Shown here one piece after another: positions 49,177 through 59,930 of a stretch of DNA of 64,000 nucleotides (the stretch's first letter is position 1; every line of letters starts with the position of its first letter). Origin of the DNA: Lyophyllum atratum (Eukaryota; Basidiomycota; Agaricomycetes; Agaricales; Lyophyllaceae); contig JACGCN010000035.1 of assembly GCA_014905825.1 (NCBI GenBank), positions 514,867 to 578,866 on the forward strand. The letters run 5' to 3'. The notes under the pieces were generated by a model that was not told the DNA's origin, ran no database searches, and saw only the letters and a list, made by a program, of their open reading frames with translations. The translations under genes and the position numbers were made by a program.

Positions 49177-49433
49177 AGATGAAAGCGAAGAGAAACGTGA
49201 TAGCCGCCTTCTAGAGTATTGCCACAGTTCAATAAATTTAGTGTCTTGCGACCTCTGTCCTTGACATCGTAGTACTCTACGTTTCGGGGGTTCGTCGCGT
49301 CCCTTAATTGCTGTTACGACATCATGTGATGTGACATTGTGCCACCATGCATCCATATCGTGACGAATCGCATTTCTGAGCAGCAGCGCTCATCTACTGA
49401 TCGACTCAAGTCTCCTCAAATCTCTTACGCGGA
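49177..49433. other. Short intergenic region upstream of TDP1
   Basis: About 260 bp between tandem plus-strand genes; no coding signal. It holds the TDP1 promoter. Confidence 0.4.
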
Positions 49434-52023
49434 ATGGATCATAACGAGGAAGACGATATAGCCAGGTCAGCACTACTTATCAACGCGAAGTTGATCCTAC
49501 TTAGCAAGTTTCTCTAGGGCAATCGCTCTCAGCCTACAAGGACCGAGCACGCCAGAGGTTATAAACTTGGAAAGTGATACTGAAGAAGACGAGGACGCGA
49601 TATTTCAGGCACAACTGAAACAAGCTATGGAGGCTTCTGAGGCCGAATCGTCTGGTCAAGCCAGCGCGTCAAGAGCTATGGCTTCTCCAGCGCCAGTCTC
49701 TCCACCTCAACCTCAGCCACAGCCACAGCCGCAGCTGAATGTTGCGGGAGGATCCACTTTCCTTTCAGAACGAGCGCAAATGGAGAAGGAGCGACGGGAG
49801 CGTCAGAAGCGTCTCAGACCGGAGACTGTGGTGGAGGAGAGTTTTGGCGGAGACGACGAGGAAGATGATGATACAGAGCTCAGGGAGCCCCCTGCCAAGA
49901 GGCAACATATTTCCTCCTCATCTGGCGTACGTGCTAACGTCCGGGGGAATCACCCCATTCCCTCCTCCAGTCAGAGAAGTGGCGCATCGAGTCGAAATGG
50001 CTTCGCCAGTGTCCCATCCGGCGAAGGGTTGTTTTGGAATGGCGAATTGCGACAAACTGCGACGCAGTATGGTGAACCCCGGAAAGACGGAAGGGCGACC
50101 TTTAGACTTACGGAAATACTGGGAAATGTACGCAGTTTCCTCCTGTCATTCGTTACCTTCCTCACGACTCGCGCTTATGGTAGAAATCTGAGATATCTTT
50201 CGCCATTATGTCTTCGTATTCCCTAGATTTCAGCTGGATCTATCAGTTTTTTGATCCTTCTGTACCTGTTATCATGGTGGCCCAGCCCGATGAGTCTGGT
50301 CGAGCAAGTCTGAAGAACGTTCTGCCCAATTGGATTAGAACGACGCCATTCTTGAGGGGTGGTCGAGGATGCATGCACATGAAAGTAAGCTTACACACTG
50401 TAAGACGTTTTCGAAAAACTGATTCGATACTCATAGTTCATGCTCGTGAGTTAATCATTAGTTACTCACATTGAAACCAAGGTTTACCTACCTTCTATGC
50501 AGCTGTTTTATAAAACCGGACGCCTCCGCGTTGTTGTGTCTACCGCAAATCTTGTTTCCTATGATTGGCGAGAAATCGAAAATGTGAGCAGCAAATAGAA
50601 TGCCCGTATCTGTCATACTAAATGGACGATAGACCGTTTGGTTGCAAGATTTACCATTACGCTCCAAACCTATACCGCACGACCCAAGAGCCCCCCAGGA
50701 TTTTCCTACAGTCCTCCAAGGCGTACTTCATGCACTAAACGTACAGCCGGCGCTGAAGACAATGATCAATGATAACGTTAGACACTCATCAGTAAGGTTC
50801 TACCTCTACTGATTCGTACAATTTCTAGCACCCCGATCTGCCGTTGACATCTATTGAAGAGCTTAGGATGCTCTGGGATTGGTCGAGTGTCAACGTTCAC
50901 CTTGTCGCCTCTCTCGCCGGCAAGCATGAGGGCTGGCCCAGTGTCGTCAAGTTCGTTTTTTTTTCCGATCTTGATCGTGGTCGTAAGCTCACCCAGACGT
51001 TACATCTAGAACTGGCCATCCGAGGATCATGCAGTTAGTGCGGAACATGGGCCTGCGTACGGGGAAAGGCAGAGGATCCAAAGATATCACGTTGGAATGC
51101 CAGGTTAGTTGTTCCTTTGCACGTGGTGCCTCGCTCATCGTCTCCTCGGATGGAAAATCAGGGTTCAAGTATTGGCATCTACACTACCCAGTGGATGAAC
51201 GAGTTTCACTGGTCGGCACGAGGCGAGTCAGCTGAGGATTGGCTCGACGAACCCAAAAAGAAACGAGAGAAGCTTCCTTATCCTTCCGCTAAGGTCGTGT
51301 ATCCGACGAAGGCGACCGTCCAGCAAAGTAGACTCGGTGAACCGGTGGGTTCTCCGACTCGTATCTCAGGCGCCTATTGAATGAACAATTAAACTAGGGT
51401 GGCGGAACAATGTTTTGCAGGCGGAAACAGTGGGCCGCTAAAAACTTCCCCAGGGACCATTTCTATGATTCGAAGAGTAAAGGCGGTGCCGTGCTAATGC
51501 ATTCTAAGGTACCAAAGGGTCCTCCGGTGTTTCAGTCCTCGATCTAGCCTGACATAGGGTTTACGTAGATGATCATCGCGACCTATAAGGAAACATCAAA
51601 AGGGAACCAGGCACAAGGTTCAGAAACGGAGGAGGACTCCGATGATGAAATCCAAGTTATCGAGCCTGCTATAGGCTGGGCTTACGTCGGATCACATAAC
51701 TTCACACCTTCGGCTTGGGGCACTTTGTCAGGCTCTGGGTTCAATCCTGTTCTGAACGTGAGTTGATCATTCCTGTCTTGCGTTCTTTCTCCATCCGCGG
51801 AATTTATCGTATCATGTCAGATATCAAACTATGAATTAGGAATCATATTCCCTCTGCGCGACAAGGAGCACGCAGAGTCTGTAACGTGCTTCGAAAGACC
51901 GCCGAGGAAGTATAATCTGGGGAAAGATGAACCATGGGTAAGACGGGTAGCGTTCATCGTTTCTGGGGAACTAACTTTGTCAATAGATGCAGGAGGAATC
52001 AGCCTATCACCAGAACGAGTAGA
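49434..52023 (+). CDS. TDP1: Tyrosyl-DNA phosphodiesterase 1
   Basis: ATG 49434 (MDHNEEDDIARAIALSLQG) to stop TAG 52021-52023, about 640 residues. TDP1 hydrolyses tyrosyl-DNA links left by trapped topoisomerase I in the nucleus. Two HKD-type motifs are present: HMKFMLLFYKTGRLRVVVST followed by AN, and HSKMIIATYKE followed by GSHNFTPSAWG. FNPVLNISNYELGI near the C-terminus is also typical. The first motif is complete only if a 9-nt microexon (50438-50446, Phe-Met-Leu) lies between introns 50386-50437 and 50447-50503. The N-terminal tail has two ubiquitin-interacting-motif-like helices (DDIARAIALSLQG and AIFQAQLKQAMEASEAES), then Pro-Gln repeats and acidic/basic low-complexity sequence that is usually variable. 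No disrupting stop was seen. Confidence 0.93.
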
Positions 52024-52931
52024 GTTTTCATTCCATGCCGGCTTGTATTTTTAGATGCCTTTTCGCTTTGCGCTATCGATCACATAGATTACGCTTGTTG
52101 GGGTTAACTTTTCCCTGACGTACCACGACTCGGATTTGACTGTGATCAACGGAGAGTCGCGGGCCGATGTGGGGATTGAAGAACTCCAATGCAGTTATTC
52201 GTGTACTTCTTGCGGGCTTCGCGGTCTTGGGGCTGACCGCGAGGCCATGTATTGTTTGGAGAGTTGATGATGGTCGCGACTATGTCCAGGCAAGCGGCGT
52301 AAAATGCTTCACGAGCGAGAAATGGAGGTCCCCTGACTTTTTCATATGCGGCAGCTATGAAGTCAGGGCTCGACGACAGGCGTCGCCCAGCTTGATCGCC
52401 GCCGAAAGGTACACAGTTAATCACTCAACCTACAAGTCCCCGCGACGTGGATACCACCCAGAGAGTGATATGGGTTTTGTTCATCAAAATGAAAATGCAC
52501 AGCGAATGCTCTGCGTATTGATCAATCTACGTCAGTCATGGTCACATTATATGATCACTTGTCTCCCTCCCCCCCTCAAAAAAGACAACGTGAGAATTTG
52601 GTCTGACTACGGGAGACTATGTATGATCAATTGATCTTTCGTGACAAGCGTACTTTGGCAGACTGGCATTACATTTATAGTGCTACGGATTAGACCTATA
52701 TGTACGTGGCGTATGTAGAACAACAAGACTTTTGCTAATACAACTAACTAATGGGGAGGAGTATAGGTAATTATACAACAACTCTGAGTACACCTACGTG
52801 GATAGTGCGGAATAAAGATATGTCTAGGAAACAATAGTATGACGGCGGCAAAATTATAGGTGAGTGATTACTTTCAATGATGTTAATAGGGTAAGTTAGA
52901 CAAGTCAATTAAATGAACTAGACGATGGTAA
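52024..52931. other. Intergenic region between convergent TDP1 and the adenylate-forming enzyme
   Basis: About 900 bp. A 155-codon ATG frame at 52167-52634 (+) starts with a hydrophobic stretch (AVIRVLLAGFAVLGL) but matches nothing I know. An overlapping minus frame begins with GTG. Neither is called. The last 250 bp are AT-rich. Confidence 0.4.
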
Positions 52932-54870
52932 TCAGCGCATGCGCACGAAGATCTGATCAATCTGAGATTTGAAGGCCTCCTCGACGGCCTTGCGCCGAAT
53001 GTTGCCCTTGGTGGCAGTTCTGGGGAGTGACTGCGGTGGGACGACAACGATCATATCGGTGTGGGTGATGCGTTCGTGGAGGTAGCGCCTGGAGTGGAAG
53101 TGCCTGGTTTTGCGGATGATCTCCTTTTTGAGCTTTTCAACCTCCACGTCCGACGAGGGCTCGATGAACATGACTGGTGAAGGGCGCCCGGAGCCTACGA
53201 CGACGCAGTGGGCGATGAGATTTCCACACATAGCAAGTACGTTCTCTTCAATAGCTCTGTGAGGTGAAGCACCGTAAGCAGACGATCTTTAACAGACTAG
53301 GTTGTCAATCCGCGTACTTTGTGTCACATCGCAGACTATTTTCAGATTTGATCCAGTCATCATCTCGTCCTCGGAAGATATACATTCCAGGAGACGCCTC
53401 CTGAAACAGATCTCCAGTGTGGAAGTCGCCATCAGCCTGTCTCAAGGAGGTGTGAGGGCAATCTGGTGACTCCGCAGGGATGATAAGCTCCATCAGTCGC
53501 GCAGTCGACTGGTGTCCAGACGAGGCAGCTGGCGCGATTGATACAAATCGATATGTGAATCCGTCTAGTGATTGAAGTAAACCAGGATTGGATCCAGATG
53601 CGCCAACGGAAAGGAGAATGGCCCCGCATTCGGTGCTCCCGAAGAGATTCTATGTCGTAATTTAGCTGAGAACTCAGGCATAATGATGAGAGACGCACCC
53701 GAAGTTTAAGGCCATTTTTATAAGCCCACTCTTCGTCCTCACGAGGCAAGGCAGACCGCTGTACAGAATCTCGTCGAGACCGCCAAGGAGCGTCAGCAGC
53801 TTGGGATCCATACGAGAGGCCTTGAGATGGTTTGCGAGGAAAGTTGGAAACTGATTCAGCCGGTTGAGCCCAGCATGATGAATCATATGAACAAGCTCTG
53901 TCGAGGGGAATGAGATCGTCGTGGGCTGAATGACGCATGACCCATGCTGAAGGCTGCCAAGGAACACTGTAATTGGTCGACGATGTCAGCGTGTGAGAAA
54001 TAGCTCGAATTCTAAATAAAAAAACTTACTGAAGGTTTGAGCAATATGACACATGCTTCCCCTATGAGTAACGTGGGTGCAATTAGATCTTTGTTCGTTT
54101 CGTTAGCAAGTGATTAGAGAGAACGTACATCCAAACAGTCACATCCTGACGGCTGGGGGTTTTAGGAACAGATATCTGATTTGACTTGTGGATTGCGGAT
54201 TCGAGCCAAGAGAAACTGCACGGGACCAGCTTAGGGCTGCCTGATGTCGAGCCACTGGTGTGGAATATGAAAGCGATTTCCTCGGCGGTCGACTGCGAGA
54301 TGTCTGGTAAGGCCACATCGGCGGTTTCGGAGACCGTGAGAGCGGCGGAGGAGTGTAGGGGCACGAAGCAGTCGTCAAGGACATGCTCGTATGTCCGATC
54401 GTGGACGAGAGCCCTGGCACTGGACTTCTGGAGGAGCTCGTAGACAACGACTGGGTTGGGGAGCCGTAAACTGAATAGCTGAGGAATGTATCCGGCTCTG
54501 GAGATGCCGTAGATATGAAGCACATCTACATAGGTGAATCCTCCAACCCTATACCGCGGAGAGTTCACTGGAGATCCAATGAGGCATACGCGGGGGACAC
54601 ATACCATAAGCCTATCACGGACTTGAGGGGAATACCGTCGCGCGTGAAAGTACGCGTCCAGTGTCGGGCGTAAGACTCGACATCTCTCCAGAACTGCCGA
54701 TATGAGATAGGCGTCCAATTCTCTGCGCGCCCGGAGGATTGATCAAGCTCAGGAACCTTAAAGACCGGAGACAAGGAATGACGAGGCTGCGCTTGACTCA
54801 AGGACGGTGAGATGGGACCTGAGCATAGTAGGAGGAGCCAAGGGTATAAGGAAACGAATTGGCATCGCAT
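52932..54870 (-). CDS. Stand-alone adenylate-forming enzyme (acyl-CoA ligase/NRPS-like A domain)
   Basis: Minus-strand multi-exon gene ending at stop 52932-52934. Family motifs appear in order: NWTPISYRQFWRDVE near the start, FIFHTSGSTSGSPKLVP (core A3, phosphate loop), NLFGSTECGAI (A5), HTGDLF (A7), YIFRGRDDDWIK (A8) and RTATKGNIRRKAVEEAF near the C-terminus with the catalytic-type Lys. These enzymes activate a carboxylic acid as acyl-AMP. No carrier-protein or reductase domain follows within the frame, so it would be a free ligase-type enzyme of about 560 residues. The 5' end is uncertain. The candidate N-terminus MLRSHLTVLESSAAS (ATG 54826) is one frame off from HSLSPVFKVPELD, while ATG 54870 is in frame but less family-like. 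This suggests a 1-nt insertion, or a wrong start. The substrate is unknown. Confidence 0.82.
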
Positions 54871-55872
54871 TGAAAGATGAGTCCTCTTATAAGTTAGGCA
54901 ATGATCCAAAGTGTAAAATTTTGAAACACGCACCAGTGCAAGTTCAGGTTGCCATCCGTCTAAGTTGGGTAATTGGCCTTGATAGACGTCCGGCGCACTG
55001 GAGCCTGATGGCGCCAACGGCAGAAATCGACACACCGAGAGGTACTGGTTTAGGTACTGTCACTAGATGCCACGCGAGCCTGTTGGATGATAGTCGCCCG
55101 TTAGCTCCGACTAGGGCGGTAACCCCAGATGATGACTGGTTGAGTGCTGAAACATCAACCGAGACCAGAGCTGACCAAACATCGGGGGATCACTGAAGCC
55201 TATGCCTTCTTTGCTGCTTCTGTTCACTCACATCAGTTCGGCATCATGATGGCTTGGACCACGACGTACAGTTTGTAGATGCTGCGGTGAGAACTCTGAC
55301 ATTCGCTGCCGAACGCCAGTGATTTAATTTTGTAGTTGTACTTACGGAAGGGTGCTTCCAAAAGGTTTATTTTCCGCGGGTTTGAGAATACTGTTAATGA
55401 CTCGTACCTTTCAGCACAGAAAGCCTACAAGTTCGAGTCGGAAAGGAGGATGGACCTCCGATTTGGATCGGGAAGTGTCAGTAAACTTGCGCAAACCGGG
55501 AGTATTTCTTGGCCACGTGCGCTCTCAACCGTGTTGGTTTTATTTTCCAAGGCTATCCTCCAGAAGACATACCTGTCAAAGTTTCTCCTCATGTTGCCTG
55601 AAAACATATTTCTCCTTCATTTTGTCTCTTTTGGAGCATTCGCGATCAATACCTTCCGGTCCCGGAGTCCGATGAGGTTGGCAAGACTCAAGGGCCGCGC
55701 GTGGCTGACCCGACGAGAACGAAATTGAAGATGACACAGGAATTCAGGGGGCTTTCGAGTGGCTGTCCTCTTCTTCACATTTCTTCTACTACTTTTCTTC
55801 GTTTCTGTCCCTCGCAGGCCGAGATTTTGTCTTTGTCGCTCTGGTAGCTGTTTTCTGCGCACTCGCACATCA
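54871..55872. other. Intergenic region, no gene recognised
   Basis: About 1 kb between the adenylate-forming gene and the decayed membrane-protein gene. Overlapping short plus-strand frames (55336-55728) have no recognisable features. Confidence 0.4.
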
Positions 55873-58034
55873 TGGACCTCAGTGGCCTTGCACCCCAGTC
55901 GCTTCCGCAGTGCCGTCCTCGAAGTCAAGCGATGGACCTAATTTCATACTCGGGCCGGAAGGGGACATGTCAATCGTACACCACCTCAACCAGTCAATTG
56001 TACACCATACCTCAACAGCATTCAAAACCGCACCGCCGGCGGTGCCCACCCGCCATGTAGCGTCGCAACACGCTCAATCGCTACTGGTGCCAACTGGAAC
56101 GGTGATGTCGCTATCAAGTCAGCCCTCCGAACGAGCTCATTGCCTTTGCCGATTTCTTCCGGGTTGTACAGCCTCTCAAGTTCTTTGACGCATACGTCGG
56201 TTGTTCTTGCTTTGACATCTGCGTCTATCCTATCATCGGCTCCTATTACGAGCGTCGTTTCCACTGCCGGTTCCACTCTTCCTACGTCTTCTGACGATTC
56301 ATTGCTGCTTTCGACGACCGTCACGTCTGCGCCGGTTTCCGTTTCTACGGCGGTGCCGACAGAAACGGCATTCTCCTTGTCGACTTCATCGGGGCGCAGA
56401 AGCGACATCGGACATGGCAACAACGACGATGAGCTCACAATCAGCATCTCCATCACCTCGGTTCCCACTTCATCTGAAGACAATGCGTCAGTTGACCAGG
56501 GCCACCATGCGCCATTCTACATAGGAATTGTTCTTGGAACGATCGTCACCATAGGGTTCATCGCGGCCATAATAGCCTGGGTAGTCCGCCTCGAATGCAC
56601 GCACGACGCCGGCGCGGAACCTCCATCGTACCATGGGCAAATCACCAGAGCGACGACGGCTTAGAGGAAGGTCACGAGGCGACATACATCGGGCAGCCCA
56701 TTGACAGGATAGGTTCGAAGGATATAAGCAGTCAAGACGCCATCCCCTGGGAGCCTCGAGGTGATCGCGACGTCGGTGAGCCGAAACGGTCCAACAGCTA
56801 CGTGCGCCGTTCGGCATACTCTGGCCTGCCGACCCCTTCGTGGACCACCACCCGTATCCCGTTCTTGCCGAGAGCGTCGCGTACCCGCTTCCACTCTACC
56901 ACACCCTCTACAAGACGGGACTCCTACCCAGACGCCGAAGGAAGCTTGGACGGCCATCGGAGCGCATCGACCCTTGGCCCTTACAAGTAGCAAACATGAC
57001 ACCTGGCGATAATTCTGCAGCCTCGAGCGCGCTTCGACCGCACTCGGCCTGAACTCTCCGCTCTCAGGGTCCAGTGAACACGAGTACCATGACGGCAGGC
57101 CGCGGGAAAACCAAGCCGGGTCTCGGCCCCCGTTCCTAGCGCTAGAAGACGAGGGTCTTCGTGTTCCTTGGAAGTCAACGAGGCAAGTTAGCTCGCCAAA
57201 CGGAGAATGGGGGGATCGGGGAACTGGGAACGCTTGCCCATGCCGGGCGAATCACAAGACAGCACGTCGCAGCGGACGATGACAGCTGGACTTCATCTCT
57301 GAAATCGAACCTCACTCACGCGTTCAATGCTGTGGCGGCAAGTTTACCTGCAGGTCCGGCCTGATGCGAGGCACACACCGTGAGGACGCCAACGATCCTG
57401 ACACCCCGTCCTCACCAACATCGGGACGCAGATCGACCGGTCGAACTTCTCAGGCGGACTTCAAGGAGCCTGAGCAGAAGCGACAGCGTCGCCTCCACCC
57501 CTTGGACTTTAGAGGAGAACGATGATGGAACGGAAGGGTACACTTCCACGGCGTGAGCGCGACGCTTATGAGCATGGGACGCCTCAAGTCTACGGATCCT
57601 GCTTGACGCTCGACGCGCCTACCTCGGTCGGGACGTCCCTCCACCGTACGTCGACGCGCGGCTCCCACACGCCCCTTATTACTAGGCCACCTCGGTCGGC
57701 ACTACTGAGGCCCGAAATGCATAACCAGGGTCGCGGTACGGCAGTAGAAGGCAGAGACAACCGAGTATGCGGAGCACAGTATCGCGCGCAAGCAGCGTCT
57801 ACTCAATGGAATCTGCTGTTTCGGGCGCCACTTCGACGATCCAGTCATCGGCTCCTCGTATCCCAGCGTTCTCCAGGCATAGCACGATGAAGATTGACGC
57901 TCTACAACCCGTGCGGGAGAAAAGGGAGGAGGGTGTGATGGAAGAAAGGCCCGGAACACTCGTGACGCGCTCGTCATCGTCTGGGTGCTCATTCAATTCT
58001 TACTACTATGGTGCAGGTGGGTTCTGTCAATGAT
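55873..58034 (+). pseudogene. Decayed single-pass membrane protein gene (Ser/Thr-rich ectodomain, long tail)
   Basis: A frame through about 55985-56590 encodes a Ser/Thr-rich, N-glycosylatable ectodomain followed by one membrane helix, FYIGIVLGTIVTIGFIAAII. Tail segments typical of agaricomycete single-pass proteins then follow in changing frames: DDGLEEGHEATYIGQPIDR (56640s), DDDSWTSSLKSNLTHAFNAV (about 57280-57340), SVASTPWTLEENDDGTEGY (about 57490-57540) and TVSRASSVYSMESAVSGA (about 57780-57830). Between them lie TGA stops (e.g. 57362-57364) and frame shifts that no single set of introns clearly removes. A 68-nt intron after ...IIAW could rescue the first shift. I judge it a pseudogene, with the start unresolved; a sensor or cell-wall role would be guesswork. 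Confidence 0.5.
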
Positions 58035-58428
58035 AGAGATATGACCGAGGTGGAGGAGCCGGTGCGCCAGTCGCTCATAGATAGGAGGAAGATTAGAAGA
58101 GTTGTTTGAGAGCGGTATCGGCCTTCAGCGTATGTATTCTTGCTACACTAGTTATCCATTGGCGTGGTGCATATGCGTTGTTTAGTTTATTAGTATGTAA
58201 TGGATTACGTATATGGTAATCGTAGTTGTGCAGCATCCACTGAATTATCGCGTCTCATACTCCGAGACGCGCTTTCGCTTTCGCTGTCGGTTGGCTCCGT
58301 TTCGTTGTACCAGGAATAGTCATCAAGTGGCTAGACGTATGAAGCGTGGGTCACACTGAACTTGCTGTTTAACGTTGGTAGGCGAGCAAGGGAAATGAAT
58401 CGGCTTTGACATGCGAGATTGCAATTCC
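58035..58428. other. Intergenic region, no gene recognised
   Basis: About 390 bp, partly AT-rich, with no coding signal. It leads into the Helitron-like terminus. Confidence 0.4.
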
Positions 58429-58440
58429 TATCAGAATAGA

Positions 58441-58471
58441 CTAGCAGCTACCCGTGCTACGCACGGGGGCT
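58441..58471 (-). mobile_element. Helitron-type 3' terminus (hairpin plus CTAG)
   Basis: On the minus strand this reads ...GCCCCCGTGCGTAGCACGGG then TAGCTGCTAG, followed by T. The CCCGTG/CACGGG arms form a short hairpin about 6 nt before a terminal CTAG, and the flanking base after CTAG is T. This is the end structure and A/T target context known for Helitron rolling-circle transposons. The segment is bracketed by a 12-bp direct repeat TATCAGAATAGA (58429-58440 and 58472-58483). No 5' end or Rep/helicase gene was found; any element would extend to the right from here. Confidence 0.6.
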
Positions 58472-58537
58472 TATCAGAATAGATGGAAACTCCAGAACTT
58501 TATAATAACGGAAACCACGTTGGTTGGGTCAAAACGA

Positions 58538-59389
58538 CTACAGAGGGACCTCCATATCACGGAATGAGTCGTGGCCGTTGAGCAATCTCTCATCTTTGTA
58601 GCCCCGACAATAACGGTTGAATGCAGCCTGGTTCATCGCCTTTCTCGCGATGGAAGGTTCGTCACCGAAAAGGTCAAGCAGATGATCATGGTACATCCAT
58701 ATCGTCTCGATAGACTCGGGGGTGAGCGGTTTGCCATCTTTGCGCATGACAGTGATCTGATAAACATGTCGTTGCAAGTCAATCGGTCGGTCAGTCAAAA
58801 GCCTGAGGTATCGCGCTTTAATTTTCATGTACTTACCGTCCCTACTTGCTTTTGGTACCTAAAACAGGGGTGTCATCATTGAATATGAGACTGTGGAAGA
58901 GTGTGGAAGCCATTACTCTGGGGGTGCAAATCCGTTGATTCTATCGATCATAAGATACGTGGCAATCTGGTTATCCAACGAGGCATCATCCGTTAGCTCC
59001 CTCGCTTCATCCAAGGCTCTCGAGTGTGGCGATAAATGACGAGAGGAAGTTTGATGACCTTGGAAACTGAAGGGCTTTCTCCAAAACTGTGAATAGGATG
59101 ATTGGCACGAATTTCGACCCGTTGGAAGAGCGCGCGGTCGCGGCGATCGCGAATTACAGTTGATCGTTATACCATGCACCAACTCTGGAATACAGTCGGG
59201 CTTGTGGTCTCTCCAAGCCTCATTTTGGCACTCTACAGACTGCGCCAAGTCAAAAAGTGAGTGAGAGTGAGATGCGCAAGATTTTTCAGAGAAGGCCCGG
59301 CCACGTACACAGTATGCAGTGTCCCGGCAACGGGAGCAGAGTTTGGTGGCGTCAGCCTTGTTGCACTTTGCGCATACCCTATCCGACAT
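58538..59389 (-). CDS. MYND zinc-finger protein
   Basis: ATG 59389 opens MSDRVCAKCNKADATKLCSR. Removing an intron with donor GTACGT after ...DTAYC gives YCSVECQNEAWRDHKPDC. The Cys/His spacing C-x2-C-x7-C-x2-C...YC-x3-CQ-x3-W-x2-HK-x2-C is that of the MYND domain, a protein-interaction zinc finger. Later exons give LDEARELTDDASLDNQIAT and, after further introns, ITVMRKDGKPLTPESIETIW to the stop at 58538-58540. Such small MYND proteins are numerous in agaricomycetes and mostly uncharacterised. Middle exon edges are uncertain. It sits 55 bp inside a Helitron-like end in the same orientation, so it could be Helitron cargo. Confidence 0.75.
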
Positions 59390-59394
59390 GTTGC

Positions 59395-59423
59395 TGTAGC
59401 AGTAGCAGTAGCAGTAGTAGTAA
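59395..59423. repeat. TAG/CAG trinucleotide microsatellite
   Basis: A run of TAGCAG and TAG units lies just upstream of the MYND gene start, in its probable 5' leader. Simple-sequence repeat, no further meaning seen. Confidence 0.8.
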
Positions 59424-59930
59424 GAGTCGTATAACTATAATCGGTCGGTGACGTAGAAGTTGAAATTCAAAGACAACGTAAATATGTGTCAACAGCCCGC
59501 ATGCCGAACTCGGATGTCCTCTGCGGACCGCCTTTCGAGGATGGAGGTAAGATTCCTTGGTTTTGTGCATGGGTAAGAGTCTGTCTGATCTTTATATTCG
59601 CGATCGTGAGAGAGCCCTTGGATATAAGCATGCCTTGCAAATGTTATCCTCCAAGGAACGATGCGGGATTCCTGAGAGCGGCAGGCGGACTCGGATGAGC
59701 TTGCGTCCTGGACCTCACAGGCGGTAGAAGCATGTAATCTAGTTGAACAGCAAGACCCCACTGGATGAGGGTTGAGTGCCTTTATCCTCAATCGAAATTA
59801 AAGGTTTGAATTTCTTGCACCAAGCCTTCGAGATATGGCAAGGACTCAGAGCTTCCTGGACATTCAGGAACTGTAGCCGAGAACAGATACCATTATATGA
59901 GTAAGGCTCCGCTGCATCCAGATTGGTTAT
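59424..59930. other. Intergenic region between the MYND gene and the P450 relic
   Basis: About 500 bp with no recognisable frame. Confidence 0.4.

Noticed and set aside
52167..52634. 155-codon ATG frame after TDP1
   Set aside because: Hydrophobic start but no family resemblance; overlapped by an equally plausible antisense frame. Not supportable as a gene from sequence alone.
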